DNA of 42,890 nucleotides, from contig CAKTGQ010000018.1 in assembly GCA_934561555.1 (NCBI GenBank), positions 1 through 42,890 of the forward strand. The letters are read 5' to 3'. Within the stretch, counting starts at the first letter, position 1, and every line of letters begins with the position of its first letter. The notes under the pieces are model-generated. The model had not been told where the DNA came from, did no database searches, and saw nothing but the letters and a program-made list of their open reading frames with translations. The DNA is from an uncultured Faecalibacterium sp. Its GTDB lineage: Bacteria; Bacillota; Clostridia; Oscillospirales; Ruminococcaceae. Position numbers and translations under genes: made by a program. Below are positions 8,582 to 16,682 of this stretch, piece by piece.

Positions 8582-9898
8582 ATGAATCTGGTGTTATTGT
8601 CCGGCGGTTCCGGCCAGCGTCTGTGGCCGCTTTCCAACGATATTCGTTCCAAGCAGTTCATCAAGATCTTCCATCGCGAAGACGGTGAGCTGGAATCCAT
8701 GGTGCAGCGTGTTTACCGTCAGATCAAGGCGGTCGATACCGATGCGACCGTCACCATTGCTACCTCCAAGTCTCAGGTCTCGGCCATCCACAATCAGCTG
8801 GGCGAGGAAGTGGGCATCAGCGTGGAGCCTTGCCGCCGGGATACTTTCCCGGCCATCGCGCTGGCAGCAGCCTACCTGAAGGACGTGCAGGGTGTCGGCG
8901 AGGAAGAATCCGTTGTCGTCTGCCCGGTAGACCCCTATGTGGAGAATGACTACTTTGAGGCACTGAAAGCACTGGGCGACCGTGCCGCTGTCAGCAGCGC
9001 AAATCTGGTCCTGATGGGCATTGAGCCGACCTACCCCAGCGAGAAATACGGTTATATCATCCCCATCGGCAAGGAGCAGGTCAGCAAGGTGTCCATGTTC
9101 AAGGAAAAGCCGACACAGGAAGTGGCAAAGGACTACATTGCAAAGGGCGCGCTCTGGAACGGTGGTGTGTTCGCATTCAAGCTGGGCTATGTGCTGAACC
9201 GCGCCCACGAGCTCATTGATTTTGTAGATTACGATGATCTGTTCAATAAATACGATACCCTGAACAAGATCAGCTTCGACTATGCTGTGGTGGAGCATGA
9301 GTCGGAGATCGAGGTCATGCGCTTTGCAGGCACTTGGAAAGACCTTGGCACTTGGAACACTTTGACCGAGGCGATGGACAGCCACGCGGTCGGCGAGGCA
9401 CTGTTTAATGAGCAGTGCGAGAACGTTCACGTGGTCAATGAGCTGGATGTGCCCATTCTTTGCATGGGTCTGAAGGATGTGGTGGTTTCTGCAAGCCCGG
9501 AGGGCATTTTGGTCTCGGATAAGGAGCAGTCCAGCTACATCAAGCCCTTCGTCAACACGCTCGACCACCGAGTCATGTTTGCCGAAAAATCCTGGGGCAG
9601 CTTTAAGGTCATCGACATCGACAACGCGTCCATGACCATCAAGGTGACTCTGAATGCAGGCCACCGGATGAACTATCACAGCCACCAGCACCGTGATGAG
9701 GTCTGGACGGTCATTGCAGGCAAGGGCAAGACCATTGTGGACGGTATGGAGCAGAACGTGAAGGCCGGCGATGTGATCACCATGTCCGCAGGTTGCCGCC
9801 ATACGGTTATTGCCGAGACCGAACTGAAGCTGATTGAAGTGCAGCTGGGTGAAGCAATCGACGTCCAGGACAAGCAGAAATTTGAGCTGGAATATTGA
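8582..9898 (+). CDS. manC: Mannose-1-phosphate guanylyltransferase with cupin tail
   Basis: 438 residues. It makes GDP-mannose from GTP and mannose-1-phosphate. The nucleotidyltransferase part has GGSGQRLWP (8-16), KQF (24-26), VDPYV (116-120), FKEKPT (173-178), LWNGGVF (191-197) and WKDLGTW (252-258). The C-terminal cupin (about 345-425) has HSHQHRDEVW (366-375), the metal-binding motif of the phosphomannose-isomerase type II domain. The start is ATG 8582 after ACAGGAG; a longer in-frame version starting at 8519 would read through the terminator hairpin and is unlikely. Because a separate class I isomerase follows, the cupin may be regulatory or redundant. Confidence 0.93.
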   Translation: MNLVLLSGGSGQRLWPLSNDIRSKQFIKIFHREDGELESMVQRVYRQIKAVDTDATVTIATSKSQVSAIHNQLGEEVGISVEPCRRDTFPAIALAAAYLKDVQGVGEEESVVVCPVDPYVENDYFEALKALGDRAAVSSANLVLMGIEPTYPSEKYGYIIPIGKEQVSKVSMFKEKPTQEVAKDYIAKGALWNGGVFAFKLGYVLNRAHELIDFVDYDDLFNKYDTLNKISFDYAVVEHESEIEVMRFAGTWKDLGTWNTLTEAMDSHAVGEALFNEQCENVHVVNELDVPILCMGLKDVVVSASPEGILVSDKEQSSYIKPFVNTLDHRVMFAEKSWGSFKVIDIDNASMTIKVTLNAGHRMNYHSHQHRDEVWTVIAGKGKTIVDGMEQNVKAGDVITMSAGCRHTVIAETELKLIEVQLGEAIDVQDKQKFELEY

Positions 9899-9917
9899 GA
9901 CGCAGCAGGAGGCAGCT

Positions 9918-10904
9918 ATGCAAAACAAGAATAAGCCTCTTTTGCTCCGACCGTCCGGCAAGGATTACCTTTGGGGCGGCAGTCGTTTGAATGATGAATT
10001 TGAAAAAAACATCGACCTGACCCCGCTGGCAGAGACATGGGAATGCTCTACGCACCCAGATGGCCCCAGCTATGTGGTAGGCGGCGCGTTTGATGGACAG
10101 GAACTGGCAGAGGTGCTGAGAGCACACCCGGAGTATCTGGGCGAGCGCCATAAGGGCGAAAATGCGCTGCCGATCCTTATTAAATTCATCGATGCCAAGA
10201 AAGATCTGTCGGTGCAGGTGCACCCCACCGATGCCTATGCACAGGAGCGTGAAAACGGGCAGCTTGGCAAGACTGAAATGTGGTATGTGCTGGACGCCAG
10301 CAAGGACGCAAAGCTCGTGTATGGCCTGAAACGGGAGCGCACCGAACAGCAGATGCGGGACGCCATCGCCAAAGGAACCCTGATGAAGGACTTGCAGTGG
10401 GTCCCGGTCAAGAAGGACGATCTGTTTTTCATTGAGGCGGGGACTATCCATGCTATCGGAGCCGGTGCATTGGTGGCCGAAATTCAGGAAAACTCCAACC
10501 TGACCTACCGCCTGTATGATTATGACCGTGTGGGCAAGGACGGTAAAAAGCGGGAGCTGCATATCGATAAGGCATTGGATGTAGCGAATCTGAAGGGCAG
10601 CGCAGAGCCGAAGCAGCCGCTCCGGGTGCTGAAATACCGGCAGGGCATTGCCTCGGAGCTGCTGACCCGCTGCAAGTATTTTGAAGTGTACCGTATGATC
10701 GTCAACACTGAGCGGCGGCAGAAGGTGCGCTACCGCGCGGATGAAATTGCCTTCCGGGTGCTGCTCTGTGTCAACGGCTGCGGTACGATCTCCTATGAAG
10801 ATGGTAGTATCCCGTTCTATAAGGGAGACTGCATCTTCGTTCCGGCGGATTCTGAGGTGCTGACAATCCATGGACAGGCACAATTTCTGGATGTAAGAGG
10901 GTAA
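9918..10904 (+). CDS. manA: Mannose-6-phosphate isomerase, class I
   Basis: 328 residues. It interconverts fructose-6-phosphate and mannose-6-phosphate. The zinc ligands are visible: Gln100 and His102 in VQVHPTDAY, Glu120 in KTEMWYVL and His178 in AGTIHAIG, followed by TYRLYDYDR (196-204) with the substrate-binding Arg. The start ATG 9918 follows GCAGGAGG. It lies 19 bp after manC and 5 bp before the phosphohexomutase, so the three are one operon. Confidence 0.93.
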   Translation: MQNKNKPLLLRPSGKDYLWGGSRLNDEFEKNIDLTPLAETWECSTHPDGPSYVVGGAFDGQELAEVLRAHPEYLGERHKGENALPILIKFIDAKKDLSVQVHPTDAYAQERENGQLGKTEMWYVLDASKDAKLVYGLKRERTEQQMRDAIAKGTLMKDLQWVPVKKDDLFFIEAGTIHAIGAGALVAEIQENSNLTYRLYDYDRVGKDGKKRELHIDKALDVANLKGSAEPKQPLRVLKYRQGIASELLTRCKYFEVYRMIVNTERRQKVRYRADEIAFRVLLCVNGCGTISYEDGSIPFYKGDCIFVPADSEVLTIHGQAQFLDVRG

Positions 10905-10909
10905 ACAAT

Positions 10910-12583
10910 ATGGATATCAAAAAAGAATATGAACGCTGGCTGGCAAACGCCACCGCCGATGCCGACGTGGTAGCAGAGCTGAAAACGCTGGATGATGCTA
11001 AAATCGAGGACGCGTTCTATCGTGACCTCGCCTTTGGCACCGGCGGTCTGCGCGGCGTCATCGGCGCAGGCACCAACCGGATGAACGTCTACACCGTGGC
11101 AAAGGCCTCGCAGGGTCTGGCAGACTACCTGAAGAAGAATTTTGCAGAGCCGTCCGTGGCCATCGGCTACGACAGCCGTATCAAGAGCGATGTGTTTGCA
11201 AAAGTTGCCGCTGGGGTGTTTGCGGCCAACGGCGTCAAGGTCAACATCTGGCCTGTTCTGATGCCTGTTCCTACCGTGTCCTTTGCGACCCGCTATCTGC
11301 ACACCTCCGCCGGTGTCATGGTGACGGCCTCCCACAACCCCAGCAAGTACAACGGCTATAAGGTCTATGGTGCGGACGGTTGCCAGATCACTACCGAAGC
11401 TGCTGCTGAGATTCTGGCTGAAATCGAGAAGCTGGATATTTTTGCAGACGTCAAGACCAGCGATTTTGAAGCAGGCGTGGCAAACGGCAGTATTCAGTAC
11501 ATCCCGGACGAGGTCTATACCGCGTTCGTGGAGCAGGTCAAGAGCCAGTCTGTCCTGTTTGGCGAAGAAGTCAACAAGAATGTGGCCATCGTGTACAGCC
11601 CGCTGAACGGCACCGGTCTGAAACCTGTGACCCGCACCCTGAAAGAGATGGGCTACACCAACATCACGGTGGTCAAGGAGCAGGAGCAGCCGGACGGGAA
11701 GTTCTCGACCTGCCCGTACCCCAACCCGGAGATCAAGGAAGCCATGGCACTGGGCATGGAGTATGCCAAGAAGTGCAACGCTGATTTGCTGCTGGCGACC
11801 GACCCCGACTGTGACCGTGTGGGCATCGCCGTCAAGAACAAGGCAGGAGAGTATGAGCTGCTGACCGGCAACCAGACCGGCATGCTGCTGCTGGATTATA
11901 TTTGCAGCCAGCGTGTCAAACACGGTAAGATGCCCGCCGACCCGGTCATGGTCAAGACCATCGTCACCATGGACATGGGCGAGCAGATCGCCACCCATTA
12001 CGGCCTGCGCACCATCAATGTGCTGACTGGCTTCAAGTTCATCGGTGAGCAGATCGGCAAGCTGGAAAAGCAGGGCAAGGCAGACAGCTATGTGTTCGGC
12101 TTTGAGGAGAGCTACGGCTACTTGACCGGCTCCTACGTCCGGGACAAGGACGGCGTGGACGGCGCGTACATGATCTGCGAGATGTTTAGCTACTATGCTA
12201 CTCAGGGCATCAGCCTGCTGGACAAACTGGAGGAGTTGTACAAGACCTATGGCTATTGCCTGAACACCCTGCACAGCTATGAGTTTGACGGCAGCGCCGG
12301 TTTTGCCAAGATGCAGAGCATCATGCAGGCATTCCGTGGCGATATCAAGGAGTTCGGCGGCAAGAAGGCCGTCAAGCTGCTGGACTACGCACCCGGTCTG
12401 GACGGTCTGCCCAAGTCCGACGTGCTCAAGTTCCTGCTGGAAGACAACTGCTCCATCGTGGTGCGTCCCTCTGGTACCGAACCGAAGCTGAAAACCTATA
12501 TCTCTGTCAGCGCAGAGAATAAGGAAGTTGCCGAGAAGGTGGAGGCAGAAATCTGCAAGAGTGCGGAAGAGTACCTGAAGTAA
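10910..12583 (+). CDS. Phosphomannomutase/phosphoglucomutase
   Basis: 557-residue alpha-D-phosphohexomutase of the long PgcA/PGM2-like type. The active-site serine is Ser141 in VTASHNPSKYNG; the metal loop is DPDCDR (298-303); the sugar-binding loop is FGFEESYGYL and the phosphate-binding loop RPSGTEPK lies near the C-terminus. In this operon the expected reaction is mannose-6-phosphate to mannose-1-phosphate, feeding ManC, but family members often also act on glucose phosphates. It is clearly distinct from the GlmM at 14,843. Confidence 0.9.
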   Translation: MDIKKEYERWLANATADADVVAELKTLDDAKIEDAFYRDLAFGTGGLRGVIGAGTNRMNVYTVAKASQGLADYLKKNFAEPSVAIGYDSRIKSDVFAKVAAGVFAANGVKVNIWPVLMPVPTVSFATRYLHTSAGVMVTASHNPSKYNGYKVYGADGCQITTEAAAEILAEIEKLDIFADVKTSDFEAGVANGSIQYIPDEVYTAFVEQVKSQSVLFGEEVNKNVAIVYSPLNGTGLKPVTRTLKEMGYTNITVVKEQEQPDGKFSTCPYPNPEIKEAMALGMEYAKKCNADLLLATDPDCDRVGIAVKNKAGEYELLTGNQTGMLLLDYICSQRVKHGKMPADPVMVKTIVTMDMGEQIATHYGLRTINVLTGFKFIGEQIGKLEKQGKADSYVFGFEESYGYLTGSYVRDKDGVDGAYMICEMFSYYATQGISLLDKLEELYKTYGYCLNTLHSYEFDGSAGFAKMQSIMQAFRGDIKEFGGKKAVKLLDYAPGLDGLPKSDVLKFLLEDNCSIVVRPSGTEPKLKTYISVSAENKEVAEKVEAEICKSAEEYLK

Positions 12584-12601
12584 TGCAATAAATCATAAAA
12601 T

Positions 12602-12625
12602 ATCCTTCATAACAAGGATGCTTTT
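12602..12625 (+). terminator. Terminator after the GDP-fucose cluster
   Basis: ATCCTT (12602-12607), loop CATAAC, AAGGAT (12614-12619), then GCTTTT. Short stem but placed 18 bp after the stop codon. Confidence 0.55.
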
Positions 12626-12646
12626 GAAATAAATTTGTGATATACT

Positions 12647-12670
12647 GGAGCCACGGGAGACCGTGGCTCC
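12647..12670. other. Perfect 10-bp inverted repeat with GAGA loop
   Basis: GGAGCCACGG (12647-12656), GAGA, CCGTGGCTCC (12661-12670). It directly follows an extended -10-like TGATATACT (12638-12646), so transcription from there would begin inside the repeat. No T-run follows. It could be an operator, an RNA 5' hairpin with a GNRA loop, or part of a dispersed repeat. Confidence 0.5.
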
Positions 12671-12729
12671 CTACGCTACTCGAAACTTTGCACACCTCTA
12701 TGCGGTGAGCGGCAGGCAACACAGTATAG

Positions 12730-12915
12730 ATACTATGGCTAAGATTGCAAAGAACAACATATAGGAATACAAAATTCGGAAGAAATGAAGGCTATTCAAG
12801 TCTTACCGCTGTTGAAGCATCGAGAACCAAAGTAAAAAAGCGTGCTGAAGTGGAACTTGGTTGCGATAAGACTGGATCACGCGTTAATTTGACATTTGGG
12901 ATATCTAGCACGTAA
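12730..12915 (+). other. Possible decayed coding remnant
   Basis: Within the 400-bp gap 12,584-12,984 an open frame without a start reads NTKFGRNEGYSSLTAVEASR, KKRAEVELGCD and VNLTFGISST before a TAA at 12913-12915. Composition is protein-like, but upstream it meets a TAG at 12727. A nearby ATG (12735, MAKIAKNNI) lies one frame away. I read it as a possible frameshifted relic. The rest of the gap holds the hairpins and the promoter listed here. Confidence 0.25.
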
Positions 12916-12922
12916 CACGTGG

Positions 12923-12951
12923 TTGCTTGAAAAGAATGACCGTGCTATACT
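12923..12951 (+). promoter_or_regulatory. Promoter of the 111-residue coiled-coil protein
   Basis: TTGCTT (12923-12928), 17-bp spacer, TATACT (12946-12951) with an extended -10 TGC just before it. It lies 33 bp before the start codon, and AAAGAGG at 12968-12974 is the ribosome site. Confidence 0.65.
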
Positions 12952-12984
12952 TAAACCATTATAAAAGAAAAGAGGTTATCACCT

Positions 12985-13320
12985 ATGCCCAGAACCAAAG
13001 GTAGCAAGAACAAGCCCAAGACTGTAAAAACAACCGTTGACTTTGCTGCGCAGATCGCCGAAAAGCAGGCTGCGAAAGAAGCCACTGCTGCTGAAATCGC
13101 ATCGATCACTGCTAATATTGATGCGCTGAAAGCTGACCTGAAAGCCAAGAAAGCAGAGCTGAAATCGATCGACAAGGAAATCGCCAGAATCGAAGCCAAA
13201 AAGGTTAAAGCTGAAACAAAAGCGGCGGAATCTGCAAAGAAAGTAGAAGCCGAAGCTGTGCTGAAGAAGCTGCTGGCAAGCGGCATGAGCGCAGATGAGA
13301 TCCTCGAAAAGCTGAAATAA
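12985..13320 (+). CDS. Small Lys/Ala-rich coiled-coil protein
   Basis: 111 residues. The N-terminus MPRTKGSKNKPK is strongly basic, like an AT-hook or histone-H1-type tail. Residues about 22-90 are Ala/Lys/Glu heptads (IDALKADLKAKKAELKSID, IARIEAKKVKAETKAAE) predicted to form a long helix. The end LLASGMSADEILEKLK is a separate short helical motif. It has its own promoter and a following hairpin, so it is a single-gene unit. A nucleoid-associated role is possible but not shown; no family is recognised. Confidence 0.8.
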   Translation: MPRTKGSKNKPKTVKTTVDFAAQIAEKQAAKEATAAEIASITANIDALKADLKAKKAELKSIDKEIARIEAKKVKAETKAAESAKKVEAEAVLKKLLASGMSADEILEKLK

Positions 13321-13328
13321 GAACATTG

Positions 13329-13368
13329 CCGTGTGGACTGAACCCCAAGAGTACACACGGTATATTTT
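13329..13368 (+). terminator. Hairpin after the coiled-coil gene
   Basis: CCGTGTG (13329-13335) pairs with CACACGG (13354-13360) across an 18-nt loop; TATATTTT follows. Moderate terminator. Confidence 0.45.
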
Positions 13369-13420
13369 GAAGGCTGCTATATAGTTTATAATGAAAATAA
13401 AAAATTGAGTGTGACATTAA

Positions 13421-13804
13421 ATGAACTTATCAAAAATACATCATATTGCAATCATCGTATCTGACTATGAAGCCGCAAAGGATTTCTATGTGAACAAGTT
13501 GGGATTCTCTGTCATCAGAGAAAACTATCGCCCGGAGCGAAAAGACTGGAAGCTGGATCTTCGTGTTAATGAACACACGGAGCTGGAGATTTTTGCTGAG
13601 AAAAATCCTCCGAAGCGTGTGAACCGACCGGAGGCCTGTGGCCTGCGCCATCTTGCGTTTTGCGTTGATAGCGTGGAACAGACAGTGAATGAGCTGACAG
13701 AGGTAGGAATTGAATGTGAGCCGATTCGGGTTGATGATTATACTGGCAAGAAGATGACTTTTTTTCATGATCCGGACGGATTGCCGCTGGAACTGCACGA
13801 ATGA
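13421..13804 (+). CDS. VOC/glyoxalase-family protein, YaeR-like
   Basis: 127 residues of the vicinal-oxygen-chelate fold. The sequence closely follows the YaeR/GloA2 group: IHHIAIIVSDYEAAKDFY, ERKDWKLDL, RPEACGLRHLAFCVD, and the end MTFFHDPDGLPLELHE. Metal ligands are expected at His8, Glu in LEIF, His in LRHLAF and Glu in LELHE. Substrate unknown in this family. The stop overlaps the following gene by 4 bp (ATGA). Confidence 0.9.
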   Translation: MNLSKIHHIAIIVSDYEAAKDFYVNKLGFSVIRENYRPERKDWKLDLRVNEHTELEIFAEKNPPKRVNRPEACGLRHLAFCVDSVEQTVNELTEVGIECEPIRVDDYTGKKMTFFHDPDGLPLELHE

Positions 13805-14604
13805 TTATGGGAGAGAAAAGAGCATATAAAGCCAGAAAGCCCGGCGGTGGGCGAAAGAAGCTGAAGCCGGAATATAATGCCGGGAAAAATCTGAAGGAAC
13901 AGATGGAAGCGGCTGTAGCGCTTTATGAGGAGGACTGCTCTCTCCAAGCTATCGCAGATGCTCTGGATCTGAATCCGATCAAGGTACGGAAGCTGCTCAT
14001 CACAGCCGGAGTGTATCAGTCGGATATAGCGGAAAATGTGCAGAACACTTTCGATAATTATAGAGAGACGCAGAGCTATAAAGAAGCGATTCTCTCCACC
14101 GCAGAGATCCTTGACCTATCCAAAGCCTCCATTACCTCGTACCTGCCATATCAGAAAGGCGTGTACTTTCCGAGTACTGCATGCAAAGAGAAAATCAGTG
14201 CCGGAGCAGAGCGACAGCGGAGATACAGAGCAGCAAGAAAACTGCGAACCGATCCGACAGAGGAGCACCTGTGGGAGGTGGTTCTGCTTTATTCTGGCGT
14301 GCGCTTTAAAACCTATTCCGGCTTACCCTTTACCTATGAAATACGAAAAGGGCGGAATGCGCAATACACAAAAGAACTGTGGATCGATCGCAGAGAAAAC
14401 AGCAAAAGTCTGGCATGGAGTTCTGTACTGCTGGCACTGGGCAATATAAAAAAGATAGGAGCAGTAGTTGAGCGTCCAAAAGCGCTGGGGGATATCCGGG
14501 GCGTAACTTATATTTACGGCATGTTCTATCGGTTCGGACTGATCGATATGCCTGACGCGGCGAAGCGTAAAATGAATAAGTGCGGGTGTGTTTCTAAGGG
14601 CTGA
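13801..14604 (+). CDS. HTH protein of unknown function
   Basis: 267 residues (ATG 13801 or 13807). The basic start KARKPGGGRKKLKPEYNAGK is followed by a helix-turn-helix of resolvase/terminase-small-subunit type (VALYEEDCSLQAIADALDL, NPIKVRKLLITAGVY, about 40-75). A second HTH-like stretch TAEILDLSKASITSYLPYQ lies near 100-118. The C-terminal half (about 155-255: FKTYSGLPFTYEIRKGRN, KSLAWSSVLLALG) looks like a separate compact domain. It is coupled to the VOC gene, which is unusual. It may be a domesticated mobile-element regulator; no family name can be given. Confidence 0.7.
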   Translation: MIMGEKRAYKARKPGGGRKKLKPEYNAGKNLKEQMEAAVALYEEDCSLQAIADALDLNPIKVRKLLITAGVYQSDIAENVQNTFDNYRETQSYKEAILSTAEILDLSKASITSYLPYQKGVYFPSTACKEKISAGAERQRRYRAARKLRTDPTEEHLWEVVLLYSGVRFKTYSGLPFTYEIRKGRNAQYTKELWIDRRENSKSLAWSSVLLALGNIKKIGAVVERPKALGDIRGVTYIYGMFYRFGLIDMPDAAKRKMNKCGCVSKG

Positions 14605-14685
14605 TGCCAAGGTGCTTATAGGTGTAACCAGCTGTGCACGAGACAAGAATTTGATACTTTTGAACAGAGAAAATCTGCAGAAAGG

Positions 14686-14714
14686 GTGATTTGATTCAAG
14701 AATTGTGCTATACT
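14686..14714 (+). promoter_or_regulatory. Extended -10 promoter upstream of glmM
   Basis: TTGTGC directly precedes TATACT (14709-14714), giving an extended -10 TGCTATACT; the -35 (near 14686-14691, GTGATT) is poor. The transcript would have a ~120-nt leader before glmM. Nothing else was recognised in the 14,605-14,842 gap. Confidence 0.5.
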
Positions 14715-14842
14715 GGATTTACAGTACTCCCTGATTTGATGCACTTTACGGATGAAGATACCTTTTTAGCAAGGAGCATCAGGCAACGGGGGAAAGCATA
14801 TACACTATAAAAAGTTCACTTTTGGGAACGAGGTAAGCAAGA

Positions 14843-16228
14843 ATGGGAAAGTATTTTGGGACTGATGGCTTCCGTGGAGAAGCTGGTATTGATCTGACTG
14901 CCGACCATGCCTACAAGGTTGGCCGCTTCTTGGGCTGGTACTACAATGCCTTGCGCGAGCGCAACGGCAACAATGAGCCCGCCCGCATCGTCATTGGTAA
15001 GGACACCCGCCGCAGCTCCTATATGTTCGAATATAGTCTGGTCGCAGGTCTGACCGCTTCCGGCGCAGACGCCTACCTGCTGCACGTCACTACTACGCCT
15101 TCTGTGGCTTATATCGCCCGCGTGGATGACTTCGACTGCGGCATTATGATCTCTGCCAGCCACAATCCGTTCTACGACAACGGCATCAAGCTGATCGACT
15201 GCTACGGTGAGAAGATGCCCGAGGAGACCCTGCTGCTGGTGGAGGACTACCTTGACGGCAAGCTCCATGTGTTCGATAAGGACTGGCCGGAGCTGCCCTT
15301 TGCACACCGCGAGCACATCGGCTGCACCGTGGATTATGTGGCAGGCCGCAACCGCTACATGGGCTACCTGATTTCTCTGGGCATTTACTCCTTCAAGGGC
15401 ATCAAGGTCGGTCTGGACTGCGCCAATGGTGCCAGCTGGAATATCGCTAAGTCTGTATTCGATGCTCTGGGTGCTGACACCTATGTCATCAACAACAAGC
15501 CGAACGGCCTGAACATCAACAACAACGCCGGTTCTACCCACATCGAGGGCTTGCAGAAGTTCGTGGTAGAGAACGGTCTGGATGTCGGTTTTGCTTTCGA
15601 TGGCGACGCTGACCGCTGCCTGTGCGTGGATGAGAAGGGCAATGTCATCACCGGCGACCACATCCTGTATATCTACGGCTGCTATATGAAGGAGCACGGC
15701 GAGCTGATGAACAATACTGTGGTCACTACCGTTATGTCCAACTTTGGCCTGTACAAGGCCTTTGACGAGCAGGGCATTGGCTACGCAAAGACCGCTGTGG
15801 GCGACAAGTACGTTTACGAGTATATGTCTAAAAACGGCTGCCGGATCGGCGGCGAGCAGAGCGGTCATATCATCTTCTCCAAGTACGCCAGCACCGGTGA
15901 CGGCATCCTGACCAGCCTGAAGATGATGGAAGTTATGCTGGCGAAGAAGATGCCCATGAGCAAGCTTGCCGAGCCGCTGAAGATCTATCCGCAGGTGCTG
16001 GAAAACGTCCGCGTCACCGACAAAAAGGCCGCGCAGAACGACCCGGCGGTGCAGGAGGCCGTTAAGGCTGTGGCAGAAGCACTGGGCGATACCGGCCGCA
16101 TTCTGGTGCGCGAGTCCGGCACTGAGCCGCTTGTCCGCGTGATGGTGGAAGCCCCCGACCACGACACCTGCCAGAAGTACGTCTCTCAGGTCGTGGAGGT
16201 CATCAAGAGCAAGGGTTACGCCGTCTGA
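14843..16228 (+). CDS. glmM: Phosphoglucosamine mutase
   Basis: 461 residues. GlmM turns glucosamine-6-phosphate into glucosamine-1-phosphate for UDP-GlcNAc and peptidoglycan synthesis. Seen: start MGKYFGTDGFRGEAG, the phosphoserine Ser106 in MISASHNPFYDNG, the Mg loop DGDADR (253-258), the sugar loop GGEQSGH, and the phosphate loop RESGTEPLVRVMVE. The ribosome site ACGAGGT lies about 10 bp upstream of ATG 14843. Length is normal. It is monocistronic between its own promoter and a terminator. Confidence 0.93.
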   Translation: MGKYFGTDGFRGEAGIDLTADHAYKVGRFLGWYYNALRERNGNNEPARIVIGKDTRRSSYMFEYSLVAGLTASGADAYLLHVTTTPSVAYIARVDDFDCGIMISASHNPFYDNGIKLIDCYGEKMPEETLLLVEDYLDGKLHVFDKDWPELPFAHREHIGCTVDYVAGRNRYMGYLISLGIYSFKGIKVGLDCANGASWNIAKSVFDALGADTYVINNKPNGLNINNNAGSTHIEGLQKFVVENGLDVGFAFDGDADRCLCVDEKGNVITGDHILYIYGCYMKEHGELMNNTVVTTVMSNFGLYKAFDEQGIGYAKTAVGDKYVYEYMSKNGCRIGGEQSGHIIFSKYASTGDGILTSLKMMEVMLAKKMPMSKLAEPLKIYPQVLENVRVTDKKAAQNDPAVQEAVKAVAEALGDTGRILVRESGTEPLVRVMVEAPDHDTCQKYVSQVVEVIKSKGYAV

Positions 16229-16276
16229 GACGGAACACGGCGGCAGATGTTGCCCGCGCACCAAAATGCGGGCAGC

Positions 16277-16310
16277 AGATGCGCTGCCCGGCGGGATTCT
16301 GCATCTTTTT
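16277..16310 (+). terminator. Terminator of glmM
   Basis: AGATGC (16277-16282) pairs with GCATCT (16301-16306), followed by TTTT. A second hairpin, GCCCGC/GCGGGC, lies just upstream. The terminator sits immediately before the metG promoter. Confidence 0.6.
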
Positions 16311-16311
16311 G

Positions 16312-16340
16312 TTGACAAACCCGCACTTTTTGCGTATGAT
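16312..16340 (+). promoter_or_regulatory. Promoter of the metG T-box leader
   Basis: Near-consensus TTGACA (16312-16317), 17-bp spacer, TATGAT (16335-16340). Transcription would begin about 16347, at the base of the T-box Stem I. Confidence 0.85.
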
Positions 16341-16344
16341 AGAA

Positions 16345-16637
16345 GCAACACTGAAAATTGTGTCAAATTGGCTGTGAAGAGAAGAGTACGCACCGTCTGC
16401 GCCTGACAGAAAGCCCGAAGGATGGAACCGGGCAGGCCGCGCGGTGCCGAAGATGGTCTTGGAGCCGCGCAGGTGAACAATGAGCCTGCGACGGGGTGCG
16501 CCCGTTACCGCGCAAAGGCCGGTTTTGCCGGCTAAAGGCTGCGTCCGCAAGGGCGCAGCGAAGCAAGGTGGTACCACGAAGGTTCAGCGCTCTCGTCCTT
16601 GTCCGGTTATACCCGGCAGGGCGGGAGCGCTTTTTGC
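16345..16637 (+). promoter_or_regulatory. T-box riboswitch, Met specifier, controlling metG
   Basis: The leader has the parts of a tRNA-sensing T-box. AGTA (S-turn) is at 16385-16388. The distal hairpin GCCCG..ATGG..CCGGGC lies at about 16417-16436. Specifier loop GAAGATGGTCTT has ATG at 16453-16455 in the specifier position. The T-box GGTGGTACCACG lies at 16567-16578. The terminator pairs AGCGCTCTCGTCC (16586-16598) with GGGCGGGAGCGCT (16619-16631) and is followed by T5. Uncharged tRNA-Met should pair with the specifier and the T-box bulge and block the terminator. This agrees with the gene downstream. Confidence 0.92.
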
Positions 16638-16682
16638 TTGCAGGAGAAGCTGCAGAACCAAAAGAAAGGAAGATAGAACCCC

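Noticed and set aside
10817..12274. 485-codon open frame on the minus strand
   Set aside because: Antisense shadow of the phosphohexomutase gene.
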